Counted from the stretch's first letter, positions 9,045 through 19,505 are shown. The stretch: DNA of 64,000 bases from Alphaproteobacteria bacterium (GCA_012103325.1 WLWY01000001.1:124001-188000), one strand, 5' to 3'. Numbers and translations are program-made. Notes: generated by a model from the letters alone, not told the origin.

Positions 9045-9830
9045 ATGGCGACAATTCAGGCCAACGGCATCGACATCAATTACCGTCTCGACGGGCCACA
9101 GGAAGCACCGATGGTTTCGCTCAGCAACAGCCTGATGTCGAATTACAGCATGTGGGACGCGCAAATGCCGGCGCTGACGGAAAAATACCGCGTACTGCGC
9201 TACGACATGCGGGGCCATGGCGCCACGGAAGTTACGCCGGGACCATACAGCATCGAACTGTTAGTCGACGACGTCCATGCACTGCACCAGGCGCTCGACA
9301 TTCCGAGAACCCATTTCGTGGGCCTTTCGATGGGCGGCATGATCGGCCAACTTCTGGCGGTAAAATATCCCGACCTACCGCTCAGCATCACGTTATGCGA
9401 TACCACCAGCAACATGCCGCATAAGTCGATGTGGGACGACCGCATCAGTGCGGCACGGGCCGATGGCATGGGCGCGCTGGTCGAAGGCACGCTGGAGCGT
9501 TGGTTCACCGCCGCCATGCATCAGCGCGAGCCCGATGAAATTGCCCGCATCCGCGAGATGATCCTGGGGACTTCAGTCGAAGGGTTTTGCGCCAGTTGCC
9601 ACGCCATCAAGGAGATGGACCAGACGGGTATTCTGTCCAAAGTCACGATTCCGACAATGATTGTCGTGGGCGCGGATGATCCCGCCACGACGCCGGAAAT
9701 GTCGCGCGTTATTCAAGCGGAAATTTCGGGCTCGGAACTCGTTATCCTGCCGGAAGCCGCGCATCTGTCGAACATCGAGCAAGCGGAAGCCTTTAACAGC
9801 GTTCTGCTCGACTTTCTCGCGCGCGCTTGA
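9045..9830 (+). CDS. Alpha/beta hydrolase, 3-oxoadipate enol-lactonase-like
   Basis: A 261-residue alpha/beta hydrolase. The nucleophile elbow GLSMGG holds Ser95; the acid is in VVGADDPATTP and the His in EAAHLSNIEQ. YDMRGHGATEVTPGPYSIELLVDDV and FCASCHAIKEMD resemble PcaD, which opens 3-oxoadipate enol-lactone in the beta-ketoadipate pathway. No other pca genes lie nearby, so the substrate is uncertain. ATG 9045 is chosen because MATIQANGIDINYRLDG matches family starts and GGGAAGGGAA precedes it. Confidence 0.8.
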   Translation: MATIQANGIDINYRLDGPQEAPMVSLSNSLMSNYSMWDAQMPALTEKYRVLRYDMRGHGATEVTPGPYSIELLVDDVHALHQALDIPRTHFVGLSMGGMIGQLLAVKYPDLPLSITLCDTTSNMPHKSMWDDRISAARADGMGALVEGTLERWFTAAMHQREPDEIARIREMILGTSVEGFCASCHAIKEMDQTGILSKVTIPTMIVVGADDPATTPEMSRVIQAEISGSELVILPEAAHLSNIEQAEAFNSVLLDFLARA

Positions 9831-9837
9831 ACGGGGA

Positions 9838-10278
9838 TTATACCTGCTTGAACGCGATAATGCCGCCATTCGCTTCCACTGCCGGAACCCATACTGTGCC
9901 ATCGGCGGAAAGTGTTGGCGTGATTCCGGCATTCGACAGGCACGCCCGCGTCGTCGCAAGATCGGCAACGGCGACAACCGCGGCGGCGGCGCAGGGAGAT
10001 ACAGGTGTGGCAGCGCCTTCGAACCGGTCCAGAAACGCGGCCCAGGGATTATGCCGCGCCGGATCGGTTATGCCGATCAGTTCGAGATACCCGCGTGCGA
10101 ACATGACGCAATGGTTCGACGAAGCCCACGGCGCCATCACGGCACCGTCGGGCGTCGCCCCCATCTGCGGACTGCGCGGCGCGAGCTGAAAGCCAAGCTT
10201 CCGCCACCGCGCTTCGCCCGCATCCAGGTCGCGCACCATAAAACCTACGTGATCGAGAGAAAGTCCACTTTCGGTCAT
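9838..10278 (-). CDS. VOC (glyoxalase-like) family protein
   Basis: A 146-residue vicinal-oxygen-chelate fold protein. The opening SLDHVGFMVRDLDAGEARWRKLGFQLAPRS is typical, and the first half ends in CVMFARGYLELIGITDP, a metal-ligand-like Glu segment. The second half is short and divergent, resembling the Glyoxalase_3 type. The substrate cannot be named. It is convergent with the upstream hydrolase, only 7 bases apart. Confidence 0.8.
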   Translation of the reverse strand: MTESGLSLDHVGFMVRDLDAGEARWRKLGFQLAPRSPQMGATPDGAVMAPWASSNHCVMFARGYLELIGITDPARHNPWAAFLDRFEGAATPVSPCAAAAVVAVADLATTRACLSNAGITPTLSADGTVWVPAVEANGGIIAFKQV

Positions 10279-10376
10279 GGCCCGCTTTCGATTGCAATAG
10301 AAGACCGGAGCCTACAATGCGGTGGCTTCCCACACCACCGGCACCGTAATCCGAAACCGCGTAACCTCAGCGACGT

Positions 10377-10589
10377 TTAATGGAGTGTCATCGGGCCGTG
10401 CAGCAAATCGTCGACCAGTTGAAAGACGACGAGCGCGGCTTCATTGCGCAGGACGTCCGGATGACGCAGCCGATAGGCTGCTACCGCCGCGATGAACGCT
10501 GTATGGTCCACCGTGCCGGCGTCTTTCTGTTCCTTAAATGCGCTTGCGATAGCCCGCAAATCTGCATCATGTGTTCTTAAATTCGGCAT
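10377..10589 (-). CDS. Small hypothetical protein, 70 residues
   Basis: I do not recognise the family. The product is soluble and mostly helical (DADLRAIASAFKEQKDAGTVDHTAFIAAVAAYRLRHPDV). Amphipathic helices and codon use like its neighbours favour a real gene. It starts with ATG at 10589 after a GAGGGTG site. It is probably cotranscribed with the VOC gene, about 100 bases downstream. Confidence 0.6.
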   Translation of the reverse strand: MPNLRTHDADLRAIASAFKEQKDAGTVDHTAFIAAVAAYRLRHPDVLRNEAALVVFQLVDDLLHGPMTLH

Positions 10590-11072
10590 CGTTCCTCACA
10601 CCCTCAAAGATGATTTTTTATGAGGACATAAAGTCGCAATAGAGGGAATTTCGCGTCACCCATTCGGGTTATCGGAAAAAATTAACCAAAACAATCCCCA
10701 AAAATTATGACTTTCGGGGATTACACGCCCGCTTTCGGGACGCAGCGTACGTGAAATACGCTATGTGATCGACCATAGTTGGAGATATAGCCAATCGACA
10801 ACGAGCGGTATCATGATATGATCATTGGCGATAACGATATAAATCCCTGGAGCTTCGCCATTTGCGGCGACTGTTGAAATAGCGCGAGGGGTTGGCCATC
10901 GATCCCCTGGCTAGAACAGCGCATCCATAATCCATTGTAATACAGTCTAAATTTCGTTATAGGGAAGCAGATCCTATCTGCCGTTTGCCGGTGAACCAAC
11001 TGTCAAGAGTTTTGACGGAATATGCGTATGCACTGCCTCCAGCCCCCTTCGTATCGAGACTAACCATCACCC
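10590..11072. other. AT-richer intergenic region
   Basis: About 480 bases without a convincing gene; possible short frames lack start signals and family features. It contains a stem-loop (separate entry) and should hold the promoters of the flanking divergent genes. Confidence 0.5.
10693..10722. promoter_or_regulatory. Stem-loop AATCCCC...GGGGATT
   Basis: Perfect 7-base arms (10693-10699 and 10716-10722), extendable by about 4 bases with one mismatch, around a small loop. There is no T-run after it, so it could be an operator or RNA element rather than a classical terminator. Confidence 0.35.
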
Positions 11073-12242
11073 ATGGCTGACCCAATTTTGAGCGATCCGG
11101 AAATATGGACATCGCCCGCCGCCGCCGCCATCGCCGCGGGAATCACGGCGGCTGCGATGCTATTGTGGATTGCCATCATGCGGCGGCGTTCGACCCGCGT
11201 GCGTCTTCGCCAATCCGACCGGCAGGACAAAGTTGTCACGCGGTTTAAATCTGCGTCACCGCTGCATGAAGCGACCGAACAACTCTCCGACCGCGGGAAC
11301 CTGGAAGTCCGGGTCGCGGCGGTCGAGATACTGAAGCAATTGGCGCGCCAGTCTCCGCGAAACTACTGGGCGGTGATGGAGGTTCTCACCAAACATCTGC
11401 GGCGGTATGCGCGCGCGCCCATCAAGCGTGGACAGCCATTACCGTCGAAGGAAACCGGCGCAGATATAGCACCCGATATCCAGGCAATCCTCTCGCTTTT
11501 CTTGCACCGCGATCCGCAGCATGAGAACCGCAACCAGGTCCTGGACCTGCGCAACACCGATTTGAGCCGGACAGATTTGCGCGGTATTTTTCTTCGTTAT
11601 GCTGACCTTAGCGGGTCCGCACTTATCGGAACGGCCCTGCGCAATGCCAATCTTCGCGACGCCAACTTGGAGGCAGCACGGCTTGACGGTGCCAGTTTGC
11701 GCGGCGCCGATTTACGCGGCGCCGATTTCAGCAAAGCCTCGCTGCGAAGCGCTGACCTGCGTTATTCGGACATGCGCGGCGTGATCCTCAATAACATGAC
11801 CGACCTTATCCACGCCGATCTGAGCAACGCCGATCTGCGCGGCGCCAGCCTTGAGGATGCGGTGCTGTGCGAAGCAACGCTGAGTCAGGCAAGTCTGCGC
11901 GGTGCGATCTTTATACACGCCGATCTGAGGGGCGCCGCGCTTGACGAGGCCTATTTGCGCGATGCGAACCTGAACGAGGCAGATTTGCGCCATGCCCGCA
12001 TGAGGAAAGCGGACCTCCGTGGCGCCAATCTCTCGATGGCCAACTTTCAACGCGCCGATTTACGCGGCGTAAAGTTTGCCGGAGCGGTCCTGGATGGCGC
12101 CGATCTGTCGTTCGCCAATTTACGCGGCGCAGACCTTCGCGACGCCGATATTAATGGGGCGAAATTTCGCGGCGCCGATCTGAACGGGGCGCTGTTCTCG
12201 GAAGAAAAACCTGAAATCGCCGTCGCACGCGGCGGCAAGTAA
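11073..12242 (+). CDS. Membrane-anchored pentapeptide repeat protein
   Basis: A 389-residue protein with one N-terminal membrane segment (about residues 15-36, AAAAIAAGITAAAMLLWIAIM) followed by a basic stretch, a helical region, and from about residue 155 to the end an almost unbroken run of A(D/N)LxG/R pentapeptides (for example GADLRGADFSKASLRSADLRYSD). Such runs fold as a right-handed quadrilateral beta-helix. The helical part LEVRVAAVEILKQLARQSPRNYWAVMEVL resembles membrane pentapeptide proteins near ion channels, but no function can be assigned. The repeats start after a full domain, unlike Qnr proteins, which are almost all repeat. Confidence 0.85.
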   Translation: MADPILSDPEIWTSPAAAAIAAGITAAAMLLWIAIMRRRSTRVRLRQSDRQDKVVTRFKSASPLHEATEQLSDRGNLEVRVAAVEILKQLARQSPRNYWAVMEVLTKHLRRYARAPIKRGQPLPSKETGADIAPDIQAILSLFLHRDPQHENRNQVLDLRNTDLSRTDLRGIFLRYADLSGSALIGTALRNANLRDANLEAARLDGASLRGADLRGADFSKASLRSADLRYSDMRGVILNNMTDLIHADLSNADLRGASLEDAVLCEATLSQASLRGAIFIHADLRGAALDEAYLRDANLNEADLRHARMRKADLRGANLSMANFQRADLRGVKFAGAVLDGADLSFANLRGADLRDADINGAKFRGADLNGALFSEEKPEIAVARGGK

Positions 12243-12250
12243 GCGCGGAC

Positions 12251-13105
12251 TCATACAGCGAGCCGGAACGCATCCCCATCCCGCAAGATATGACCGGCGG
12301 TTGGCGACGCGAAATGGGTGCCGATGACGAGAACCGGTCCGTCCGCATATTTGTTCAGCAACGCATGCCGGGTCTTGCGCGCCATGTCCTGATCGGAGTC
12401 GGCGCCGCTGCACATGTCCGGCATCGCGATCTGACAAGGGTGATGCATACAGTCGCCCGTAATCAGCGCTTCCTCGCCGCGTGACGAGATACGTACGCTC
12501 ACATGCCCCGGCGTATGGCCTGGCGTCGACTCAAGCCAGACCTCGTCGCATATCTTGTGATCGGTCGGCACCAAATCGACAAGACCGGCATCGAACACCG
12601 GACGCACGGAATCGCTGATGATGTCGTCTCCACGGCGATGCTCGATATCCTCCGAGCCCCAATGCGCCCACTCCTTTTCGCCAATCAGATAACGCGCCTT
12701 GTCGAAGGTCGGAACCCATTTGTCGTCAACCAGCATCGTGTTCCAGCCGACATGATCGACATGCAGGTGAGTACAAAGCACCGTGTCGATCGAGTCGCGC
12801 GGGTAACCGACGGCCGCGATATCCTCCAAAAACGGCCCATGCCGCATGTTCCAGCCCGGAATGGCACGCACCTTGTCGTTACCAAGGCAGGTATCGACCA
12901 TGATCCGCCGGTCCTTCGTTTCGATGATCAGGGCGTGAATGCTCATGATCAGGCGCCCGTCGGGGTCGGCGAAGTGTGGAGAGAGCCATTCTATGGTCTG
13001 GATCAGCTCACGCGTGGCGTCGGGCAGGATGAAGCGGCTGCCGCCGGTCGCTTCCAGCTCGATGACCTGGGTGATCTTGACGTCGCCCACCTGCCATTTG
13101 TTCAT
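12251..13105 (-). CDS. MBL-fold metallo-hydrolase
   Basis: A 284-residue metallo-beta-lactamase fold hydrolase. The metal motif THLHVDHVG gives His113, His115, Asp117 and His118; further ligands are the His in ESTPGHTPGHVSV, the Asp in ITGDCMHHP and the His in IGTHFASPT. It resembles the lactonase/AttM-like and uncharacterised catabolic MBL proteins rather than beta-lactamases; there is no signal peptide. The ATG follows an excellent GGGAGG site. It is divergent from the TauD-like gene across a spacer with an inverted repeat. Confidence 0.87.
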   Translation of the reverse strand: MNKWQVGDVKITQVIELEATGGSRFILPDATRELIQTIEWLSPHFADPDGRLIMSIHALIIETKDRRIMVDTCLGNDKVRAIPGWNMRHGPFLEDIAAVGYPRDSIDTVLCTHLHVDHVGWNTMLVDDKWVPTFDKARYLIGEKEWAHWGSEDIEHRRGDDIISDSVRPVFDAGLVDLVPTDHKICDEVWLESTPGHTPGHVSVRISSRGEEALITGDCMHHPCQIAMPDMCSGADSDQDMARKTRHALLNKYADGPVLVIGTHFASPTAGHILRDGDAFRLAV

Positions 13106-13137
13106 TCTGCCCTCCCTGCGCCAAAGTTACGCAGGTT

Positions 13138-13167
13138 ATTGAACACGCTGGCCCCCGCTGGTTCAAT
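13138..13167. promoter_or_regulatory. Inverted repeat in divergent MBL/TauD promoter
   Basis: Arms ATTGAAC (13138-13144) and GTTCAAT (13161-13167) with a 16-base spacer, between divergent starts at 13105 and 13193. A dimeric regulator could control both genes; none is encoded next to them. Confidence 0.4.
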
Positions 13168-13192
13168 GGACAGCGCAATTATGAGGTAGAAC

Positions 13193-14047
13193 ATGGCTTA
13201 CGAAACCATCGAAGTACGCCCCATCGCCGGTGCCCTCGGCGCCGAAGTGTCCGGCGTCGATTTGACCGATCTCGGCAATCAGGCGTTCAGCGAAATCCAT
13301 CGGGCCTTTCTCGACCATCAGGTGCTTTATTTTCAGGACCAACCGCTCGACGACGACCAGCTCGAGGAACTCACGTTGCGGTTCGGCCCCTTCGGCGACA
13401 CGCCATTCGTCGAAGGCATGCCCGGCCATCCCAACATCATCGAAGTGCGCAAGGATGCCGACGAAGTCGGTGCGATAAATTTCGGTGGCCGCTGGCATTC
13501 CGATTTCAGCTTCCAGGAAGCCCCGCCCAGCATGACGCTGCTCCATTCCCGCGTCACGCCACCTGCTGGCGGCGACACGCTGTATACGGACATGTACGGC
13601 GCATACGAGGCGCTGTCACCGGGTATGAAGGAAATGCTAAAAGAGTGCTCCGCCGTGCATAGTGCACGGCGCTCCTACGGGACAGGCGGTCGCTTTAGCA
13701 AGAACCCGAACGCCACACGTATGACCGTCCACCCCAGCGCGGAGGGCGACAAGGAAATGGCCCACCCCATCGTGCGCACCCATCCGGAGACCGGCCGCAA
13801 GGCGCTTTTCGTGAATGCCGTCTACACAGTGCGCCTCGAGGACATGACCGAGGCGGAAAGCGCGCCGATCCTGGATTATCTCTACGAGCATTCGACGCGA
13901 CCGGAATTCACCTGCCGGATCCGCTGGTCGGAGAACGCGCTGGCGATCTGGGACAACCGCTGCACCCAGCACTACGCGATCAACGACTATCACGGCCACG
14001 CGCGCCTGATGCACCGCACGACCTGCGCCGGGGACCGGCCAGTTTAG
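13193..14047 (+). CDS. TauD/TfdA-type Fe(II)/2-oxoglutarate dioxygenase
   Basis: A 284-residue dioxygenase that couples decarboxylation of 2-oxoglutarate to oxidation of a substrate, often cleaving C-S or C-O bonds. The iron motif HxD is His102 and Asp104 in GGRWHSDFSF. The distal His and the 2-oxoglutarate-binding Arg lie in WDNRCTQHYAINDYHGHARLMHRTT. The opening IEVRPIAGALGAEVSGVDLTD is classical for the family. The substrate is unknown (taurine, aryloxyacetates and sulfate esters are family precedents). Its stop overlaps the convergent SDR stop by 4 bases. Confidence 0.9.
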   Translation: MAYETIEVRPIAGALGAEVSGVDLTDLGNQAFSEIHRAFLDHQVLYFQDQPLDDDQLEELTLRFGPFGDTPFVEGMPGHPNIIEVRKDADEVGAINFGGRWHSDFSFQEAPPSMTLLHSRVTPPAGGDTLYTDMYGAYEALSPGMKEMLKECSAVHSARRSYGTGGRFSKNPNATRMTVHPSAEGDKEMAHPIVRTHPETGRKALFVNAVYTVRLEDMTEAESAPILDYLYEHSTRPEFTCRIRWSENALAIWDNRCTQHYAINDYHGHARLMHRTTCAGDRPV

Positions 14048-14807
14048 AACGACGCTGTCATCCCACCGTCGACGGTGAGGATCTGTCCGTTGATGTAGGA
14101 CGCCGCGGGTGACGCCAGGAATACCGCCGCACCTGCTATTTCCGATGGCTGGCCCCACCGCTGCAGCGGCACCCTGCCCTTCAGGAACTCGTTCACTGCG
14201 GGGCTGTCGACCATCGCGCGGTTTGTCTCGGTGGCGAAGTAGCCCGGTGCGATTCCGTTGCAGCGCACTCCTTTCGGCCCGAGTTCGACCGCAAGCGCAC
14301 GTGTTAGCGCTTCCAGCCCGCCTTTTGCCGCGGTATAGGCGATGTCGCCCGCCCTGGCGAAGGGTCCGGCGATCGACGTCACGTTGATAATCGCACCGAC
14401 TCCATCAGCCATTTGCGGTGCGATCTTGCGTGATAGCCCGTACGCCGCCGTCAGATTGACATCGAGCATCCGGGAAAATTCCTCGGGCGGGCAGTCCTCC
14501 ATCGGCTTGCGGTGACGCATGCCAACATTGTTGACCAGGATATCGACCCGTTGCGCGTACGCGTCAATCCAGGCGTCGCTCGCCGCGCGGTCCGCAACAT
14601 CGAACGTCGCCGCCGTCGCCAAGAGCCCTTCTGTCTTGAGCTCACCCACGCGGCCTTCAAGCGTTTCGCTATCGCGCCCATTGAGCAGCACATCGGCACC
14701 GGCTTGCGCCATGGCCCGGGCGATCTCCCAGCCAAGACCGCGCGCCGCGCCGGTTACAAGCGCGGTGCGACCGGCGAGGCTGAACCTGTCTTGATGTGGA
14801 TCGCTGG

Positions 14808-14811
<4 letters not shown>
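14044..14811 (-). CDS. SDR oxidoreductase with apparent CTG start
   Basis: A classical short-chain dehydrogenase/reductase of about 255 residues. The glycine motif VTGAARGLG lies upstream of the first in-frame ATG (14712), so a start there would remove the cofactor site. The frame is open back to a stop at 14859-14857 and has no ATG, GTG or TTG; the only candidate is CTG at 14811-14809, which overlaps the TGA of the upstream PhyH gene. Catalytic residues follow in NVTSIAG (Ser) and YTAAKGG (Tyr, Lys), and the end VDGGMTASF is typical. It probably oxidises a product of the coupled dioxygenase. Confidence 0.82.
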
Positions 14812-15638
<827 letters not shown>

Positions 15639-15694
15639 GACTTGCTCCTTCTTCTCAACACAGCCCGTAACGGTTGTTTAGATTACCGGGGACC

Positions 15695-17383
15695 TCAATC
15701 GACGTCCACACCATAGGTTTTCGCGGCAGATTCCCTACTGATATAGCCATCCGCAACGTCGTCGCGAACCGCGGCAGGGTCGCGTTCCGCCGGGTCGCCA
15801 TAGCCACCGGCCCCGGCCAGCCGGTAGCTCACGACATCGCCTTGCCGAATTTCGCGCATTTCCTTCGACCCCAGAGCTTCCGCCGCCCCGTCGGGATTGA
15901 GGATGGTTTCGGCCAATTGGCCCGGCTGTCCGCCAAACACGCCGTAAGGCTGGAAGCGATGCCGGTCGCTCAGCAGGGACAAAGTAGCGGTGCTGTTCAG
16001 TAGCTCGACATCCTTGCGCACGCCGCAGCCGCCGCGATATTTCCCCGCACCCGCGGAATCCTGGATCATTTCGAAACGGTGGATGCGGATCGGGTTTTGC
16101 GTTTCCTGCACCTCGATCGGGATGTTGGCGCAGTTCATCACCGGGCTCAGCGCCTCGACACCGTCGCAATGCGCCCGCCCGCCATAGCCGCCGAAAATCA
16201 GATCATAGACGACGAAAGACTGACCAGTCTCGTCATCGAGGCCGCCGAGGTTCGGGTTGCACCAGTGTGAGAACGCGCCCATCGCGCGGTCGGGCAGCAC
16301 CTTGGCGAACGCGCCATTGATCGCATCGAACATCCGAATCTGAAGCGCCGCCCGCCCGCCGCTCGGCGCCGGAAAGGCGGGATTGAAGAAGCTGCCTTCG
16401 CGGGCCTGTGTCTTGATCGGCCGAATACCGCCCTCGTTCTGCGGCAGCATCGGATCGAGAAACACCTTCACGGCAAACAGCGTATAGGCGCGCGTATAGT
16501 TGATGTAGGAGTTGATTGCGGCGGGCACCTGATCGCTGCTGCGCGAATAATCGACCGTGATCTCGTCATCGTCGACGATGACATCGACGGCGATCTTGAT
16601 GGGCGGCGTATCCGCGCCGTAATCGTCCATATGGTCTTCGAAGCTGTAGGTGCCGTTGGGCACCTCGCGCAGCACGTCGCGAATCCGTTCTTCGGAACGG
16701 TCGAGGATGGCCTCGAAGGCCCGGTCCAATTGCGCTTGACCATAGGTCTGGAAAAAGGCGGCGAAGCGCTCGGCACCAGTCGTATTGGCATTCAGCTGCG
16801 CACGGAAGTCGCCGCGCACCTTGTCCGGCATACGGATATTGCCGAGGATCAGGCGCAACATATCCGGGTCGAACTCGCCATCGCGCACCACGCGTACCGG
16901 CAGGATACGCAAGCCCTCCTGAAAGCTTTCGGTCACGCCGAGCACTTTCTGCGAGCCCGGTGCGGCACCGCCGACATCGATCTGATGGGCGATATTCACG
17001 ATATAGCCGATGAGCTCGCCCTCGAGAAACGCCGGGGTGATCAGAAAGCAGTCGGGGAAATGCCCGGAGCCGAGCAGGGAATCGTTGACCAGGATGCCGT
17101 CGCCGGGTTTCAGCCCTTCCGGCGGATGATATTCAAGCGCGCTTTTCACCACGTAGGGCATGGAGCCGAGATGGCCGGGCGAAAAATTGCCCTGCGCGAT
17201 CAGCCGGGCATGCCGATCAAAGATGCCGGTCGAGAAATCCTGCGCTTCGCGCACCGCTTCGGAGAAGGCAGTACAGCGCAGCGTGCTGCCGACCTCCTCC
17301 GCGATGGACAGCAACCCGTTCCAGATCACCGACAGCGCAATCGGATCGATCGGATCGTTCTTGCCTCTTGCTAGGTCAGTCAT
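15695..17383 (-). CDS. Hydantoinase B / oxoprolinase family protein
   Basis: A 562-residue HyuB-type subunit (DPIALSVIWNGLLSIAEEVGSTLRCTAFSEAVREAQDFS at the start; GGYGGRAHCDG and GAGKYRGGCGVRKDVELL further on). With HyuA it performs ATP-dependent hydrolysis of a cyclic amide such as N-methylhydantoin or 5-oxoproline, or carboxylation as in acetone/acetophenone carboxylases. The end RLAGAGGYGDPAERDPAAVRDDVADGYIS is typical. Its ATG lies 8 bases inside hyuA, indicating coupled translation of the two subunits. Confidence 0.9.
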   Translation of the reverse strand: MTDLARGKNDPIDPIALSVIWNGLLSIAEEVGSTLRCTAFSEAVREAQDFSTGIFDRHARLIAQGNFSPGHLGSMPYVVKSALEYHPPEGLKPGDGILVNDSLLGSGHFPDCFLITPAFLEGELIGYIVNIAHQIDVGGAAPGSQKVLGVTESFQEGLRILPVRVVRDGEFDPDMLRLILGNIRMPDKVRGDFRAQLNANTTGAERFAAFFQTYGQAQLDRAFEAILDRSEERIRDVLREVPNGTYSFEDHMDDYGADTPPIKIAVDVIVDDDEITVDYSRSSDQVPAAINSYINYTRAYTLFAVKVFLDPMLPQNEGGIRPIKTQAREGSFFNPAFPAPSGGRAALQIRMFDAINGAFAKVLPDRAMGAFSHWCNPNLGGLDDETGQSFVVYDLIFGGYGGRAHCDGVEALSPVMNCANIPIEVQETQNPIRIHRFEMIQDSAGAGKYRGGCGVRKDVELLNSTATLSLLSDRHRFQPYGVFGGQPGQLAETILNPDGAAEALGSKEMREIRQGDVVSYRLAGAGGYGDPAERDPAAVRDDVADGYISRESAAKTYGVDVD

Positions 17384-19448
17384 CCTCTTTGCCTCCGATA
17401 TCGATCACGAGATGTCCTCGCGGACTGATCGCCGCACGGTCGCCGGGGAGAACCACAGTCGTCGAGTCGGTCTCTTCGATCAGCGCGGGCCCTGTAGTTG
17501 CATCCCCAATCCGCATGCCCATCCGGTCGAGAACCGGCACTTCGACATAGCCGTTCGTCTCCGGGAAATAGGCCTGGCGGCTAGCCGGCGGTCTCGCGCC
17601 ATCGGGCTGTTCTTCGAAACCGCTCCCAGCCTCGCCATGGGTCACCGGCAAGCTTGCCACAAGGTACCAGTCGACTGCCTCTATGGCCGCGCCCGCATCG
17701 CGGTAACGGTATTGCCGCTCATAGGCGTTGTGAAACATTTCCGCAGCCTTCGCCGCGTAATCGCCGTCGATCGCACCGCCGGGTAGGTCGGTTCGAACCT
17801 CATAGCCCTGTCCGGCATAGCGCATATACGCGAAGCGCGACCAGTGGGGCGTACCGGCCGTGCCCAACCGCGCCAGATCGCCCCGCGCCTGCTCTTCGAG
17901 TTCACCGTAAATCCTGGCGATTGCCGGCGTGGCATCGCTATCGAGTGGGAGGACACGGGTCAGGGAGACGTCAATACGTGGCTCCGCCTGCAACAGTCCG
18001 AATGCCGAGCCGACCCCGGCACCGTGCGGAATGATGATGCGCGGAATACCCAGCGCGCGCGCCAGCCGCGCCGCGTGCAATGGTCCCGCGCCACCGAAGG
18101 CGACCAGCGCATAGCGCCGCGGATCGCGGCCCCGCTCCAGCGACACGATGCGCATCGCGCGTTCCATATTGCTGTTGGCGACCGTGTGGATTCCCCAGGC
18201 TGCGGCCCCTGCATCCAGGCTTAAGGGACCGCCAATCGCCTCCGCAATCCCGGCCTCCGCGGCGGGGCGGTCGAGCCGCATGGCGCCGCCATTGAAGTAA
18301 TCCGGATTGAGGTAGCCAAGCACAAGATTGGCATCGGTCACCGTCGGCCGCACCCCGCCATTTCCGTAGCAGATTGGTCCCGGATCGGCCCCGGCGCTTT
18401 CCGGTCCGACTTGGATGATGCCCATTTCGGTGCGTGCGATACTGCCGCCGCCCGCGCCGATTTCGAGCAGTTCCACCGCCGGCAGACTGATCGGCAGGCC
18501 GCTGCCCGCCTTGTAATGGATCGGGTCGACTTCGAAGCTAGGCATGATCGCCGGTGCGCCATCGTCGATGGCGCCCAGCTTGGCCGTCGTGCCGCCCATG
18601 TCGAAGGTGATGACCTGATCCGCCCCCTCCTCCGCCGCGACATCGCCGCACATCAGCACGCCGGCGGCGGGTCCGGACTCGACGATCCGGATCGGGTACT
18701 CGCGGGCGAAATCGGGGGATACCAGCCCGCCGTTCGACTGCATGATGAACAGGTCGTTGCGGAAGCCGCGCGCGGCCAGCGCTTCCTGCAGGTGCGCAAT
18801 GTAGCGGGTGACAACCGGCTTGATGTAGCTGTTGGCGACAGTCGTGCTGGTGCGCTCATATTCACGAAACTTCGGCGACACGTCGGACGACAGCGAAATC
18901 AGCACGTTCGGCACCCGCGCCACCAGACGGTCGCGCACGGCCTGCTCATGCGCCGGGTTCGCGTAGGCGTGCAGTAATGCGACCGCGACGGCCTCATACT
19001 TGCCGGCAACGATCCGCTCGGCGACAGCGTCGAGCGCCGAGTCCTGGAGCGGCTGGAGCACTGCACCGTCGAACGCCATCCGTTCGTCGAGCTCGAAAAT
19101 GTCGCGGCGGCGGACGAGCGGCGGCGGCTTGTTCATGTAGAGATCGTAAGTCTCGTAGCGCTTCTGCCGGCCGATCAGCAGCACGTCGCGAAAACCGCGC
19201 GTGGTAATAAGCGCCGTCGCCGCGCCTTTGCGTTCGATGATCGCGTTGGTGGCCACCGTCGTGCCGTGCAACACACCGTCGACCGAAGCCGCGGCCACAC
19301 CCGCATCCGTCATCAGCCGCTGGAAGCCAGCCAAGACCGCTTCCGCTGGATCGGCCTGCGAGGTCGGCACCTTAAGCGTCAGGGTGCCCGCATCGCCCTG
19401 TAGCACGAAATCTGTAAAGGTTCCGCCTATGTCGAATGCCGCGCGCAC
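17376..19448 (-). CDS. Hydantoinase A / oxoprolinase family protein
   Basis: The ATPase-fold partner of HyuB, 690 residues. The N-terminal phosphate loop is FDIGGTFTDFVLQ; a second nucleotide motif is TFDMGGTTAKLG, and GNGGVRPTVTDANLVLGYL and LVAFGGAGPLHAARLARALGI are conserved in HyuA proteins. GTG 19448 is preferred because GGGAGG lies 8 bases upstream; an upstream in-frame codon at 19499 would add 17 non-conserved residues. The exact cyclic amide or ketone substrate is unknown. A second, fused HyuA-HyuB lies at 45.1-48.8 kb. Confidence 0.9.
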   Translation of the reverse strand: MRAAFDIGGTFTDFVLQGDAGTLTLKVPTSQADPAEAVLAGFQRLMTDAGVAAASVDGVLHGTTVATNAIIERKGAATALITTRGFRDVLLIGRQKRYETYDLYMNKPPPLVRRRDIFELDERMAFDGAVLQPLQDSALDAVAERIVAGKYEAVAVALLHAYANPAHEQAVRDRLVARVPNVLISLSSDVSPKFREYERTSTTVANSYIKPVVTRYIAHLQEALAARGFRNDLFIMQSNGGLVSPDFAREYPIRIVESGPAAGVLMCGDVAAEEGADQVITFDMGGTTAKLGAIDDGAPAIMPSFEVDPIHYKAGSGLPISLPAVELLEIGAGGGSIARTEMGIIQVGPESAGADPGPICYGNGGVRPTVTDANLVLGYLNPDYFNGGAMRLDRPAAEAGIAEAIGGPLSLDAGAAAWGIHTVANSNMERAMRIVSLERGRDPRRYALVAFGGAGPLHAARLARALGIPRIIIPHGAGVGSAFGLLQAEPRIDVSLTRVLPLDSDATPAIARIYGELEEQARGDLARLGTAGTPHWSRFAYMRYAGQGYEVRTDLPGGAIDGDYAAKAAEMFHNAYERQYRYRDAGAAIEAVDWYLVASLPVTHGEAGSGFEEQPDGARPPASRQAYFPETNGYVEVPVLDRMGMRIGDATTGPALIEETDSTTVVLPGDRAAISPRGHLVIDIGGKEDD

Positions 19449-19505
19449 GGTCTGCCCTCCCGTCGAAATCAGGCGGTCATGATAGGCGCTTGCGACCAAC
19501 CCGCG

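Noticed and set aside
10811-10999. 62-residue minus-strand frame in the spacer before the pentapeptide gene
   Set aside because: No ribosome site, an odd composition and no family features.
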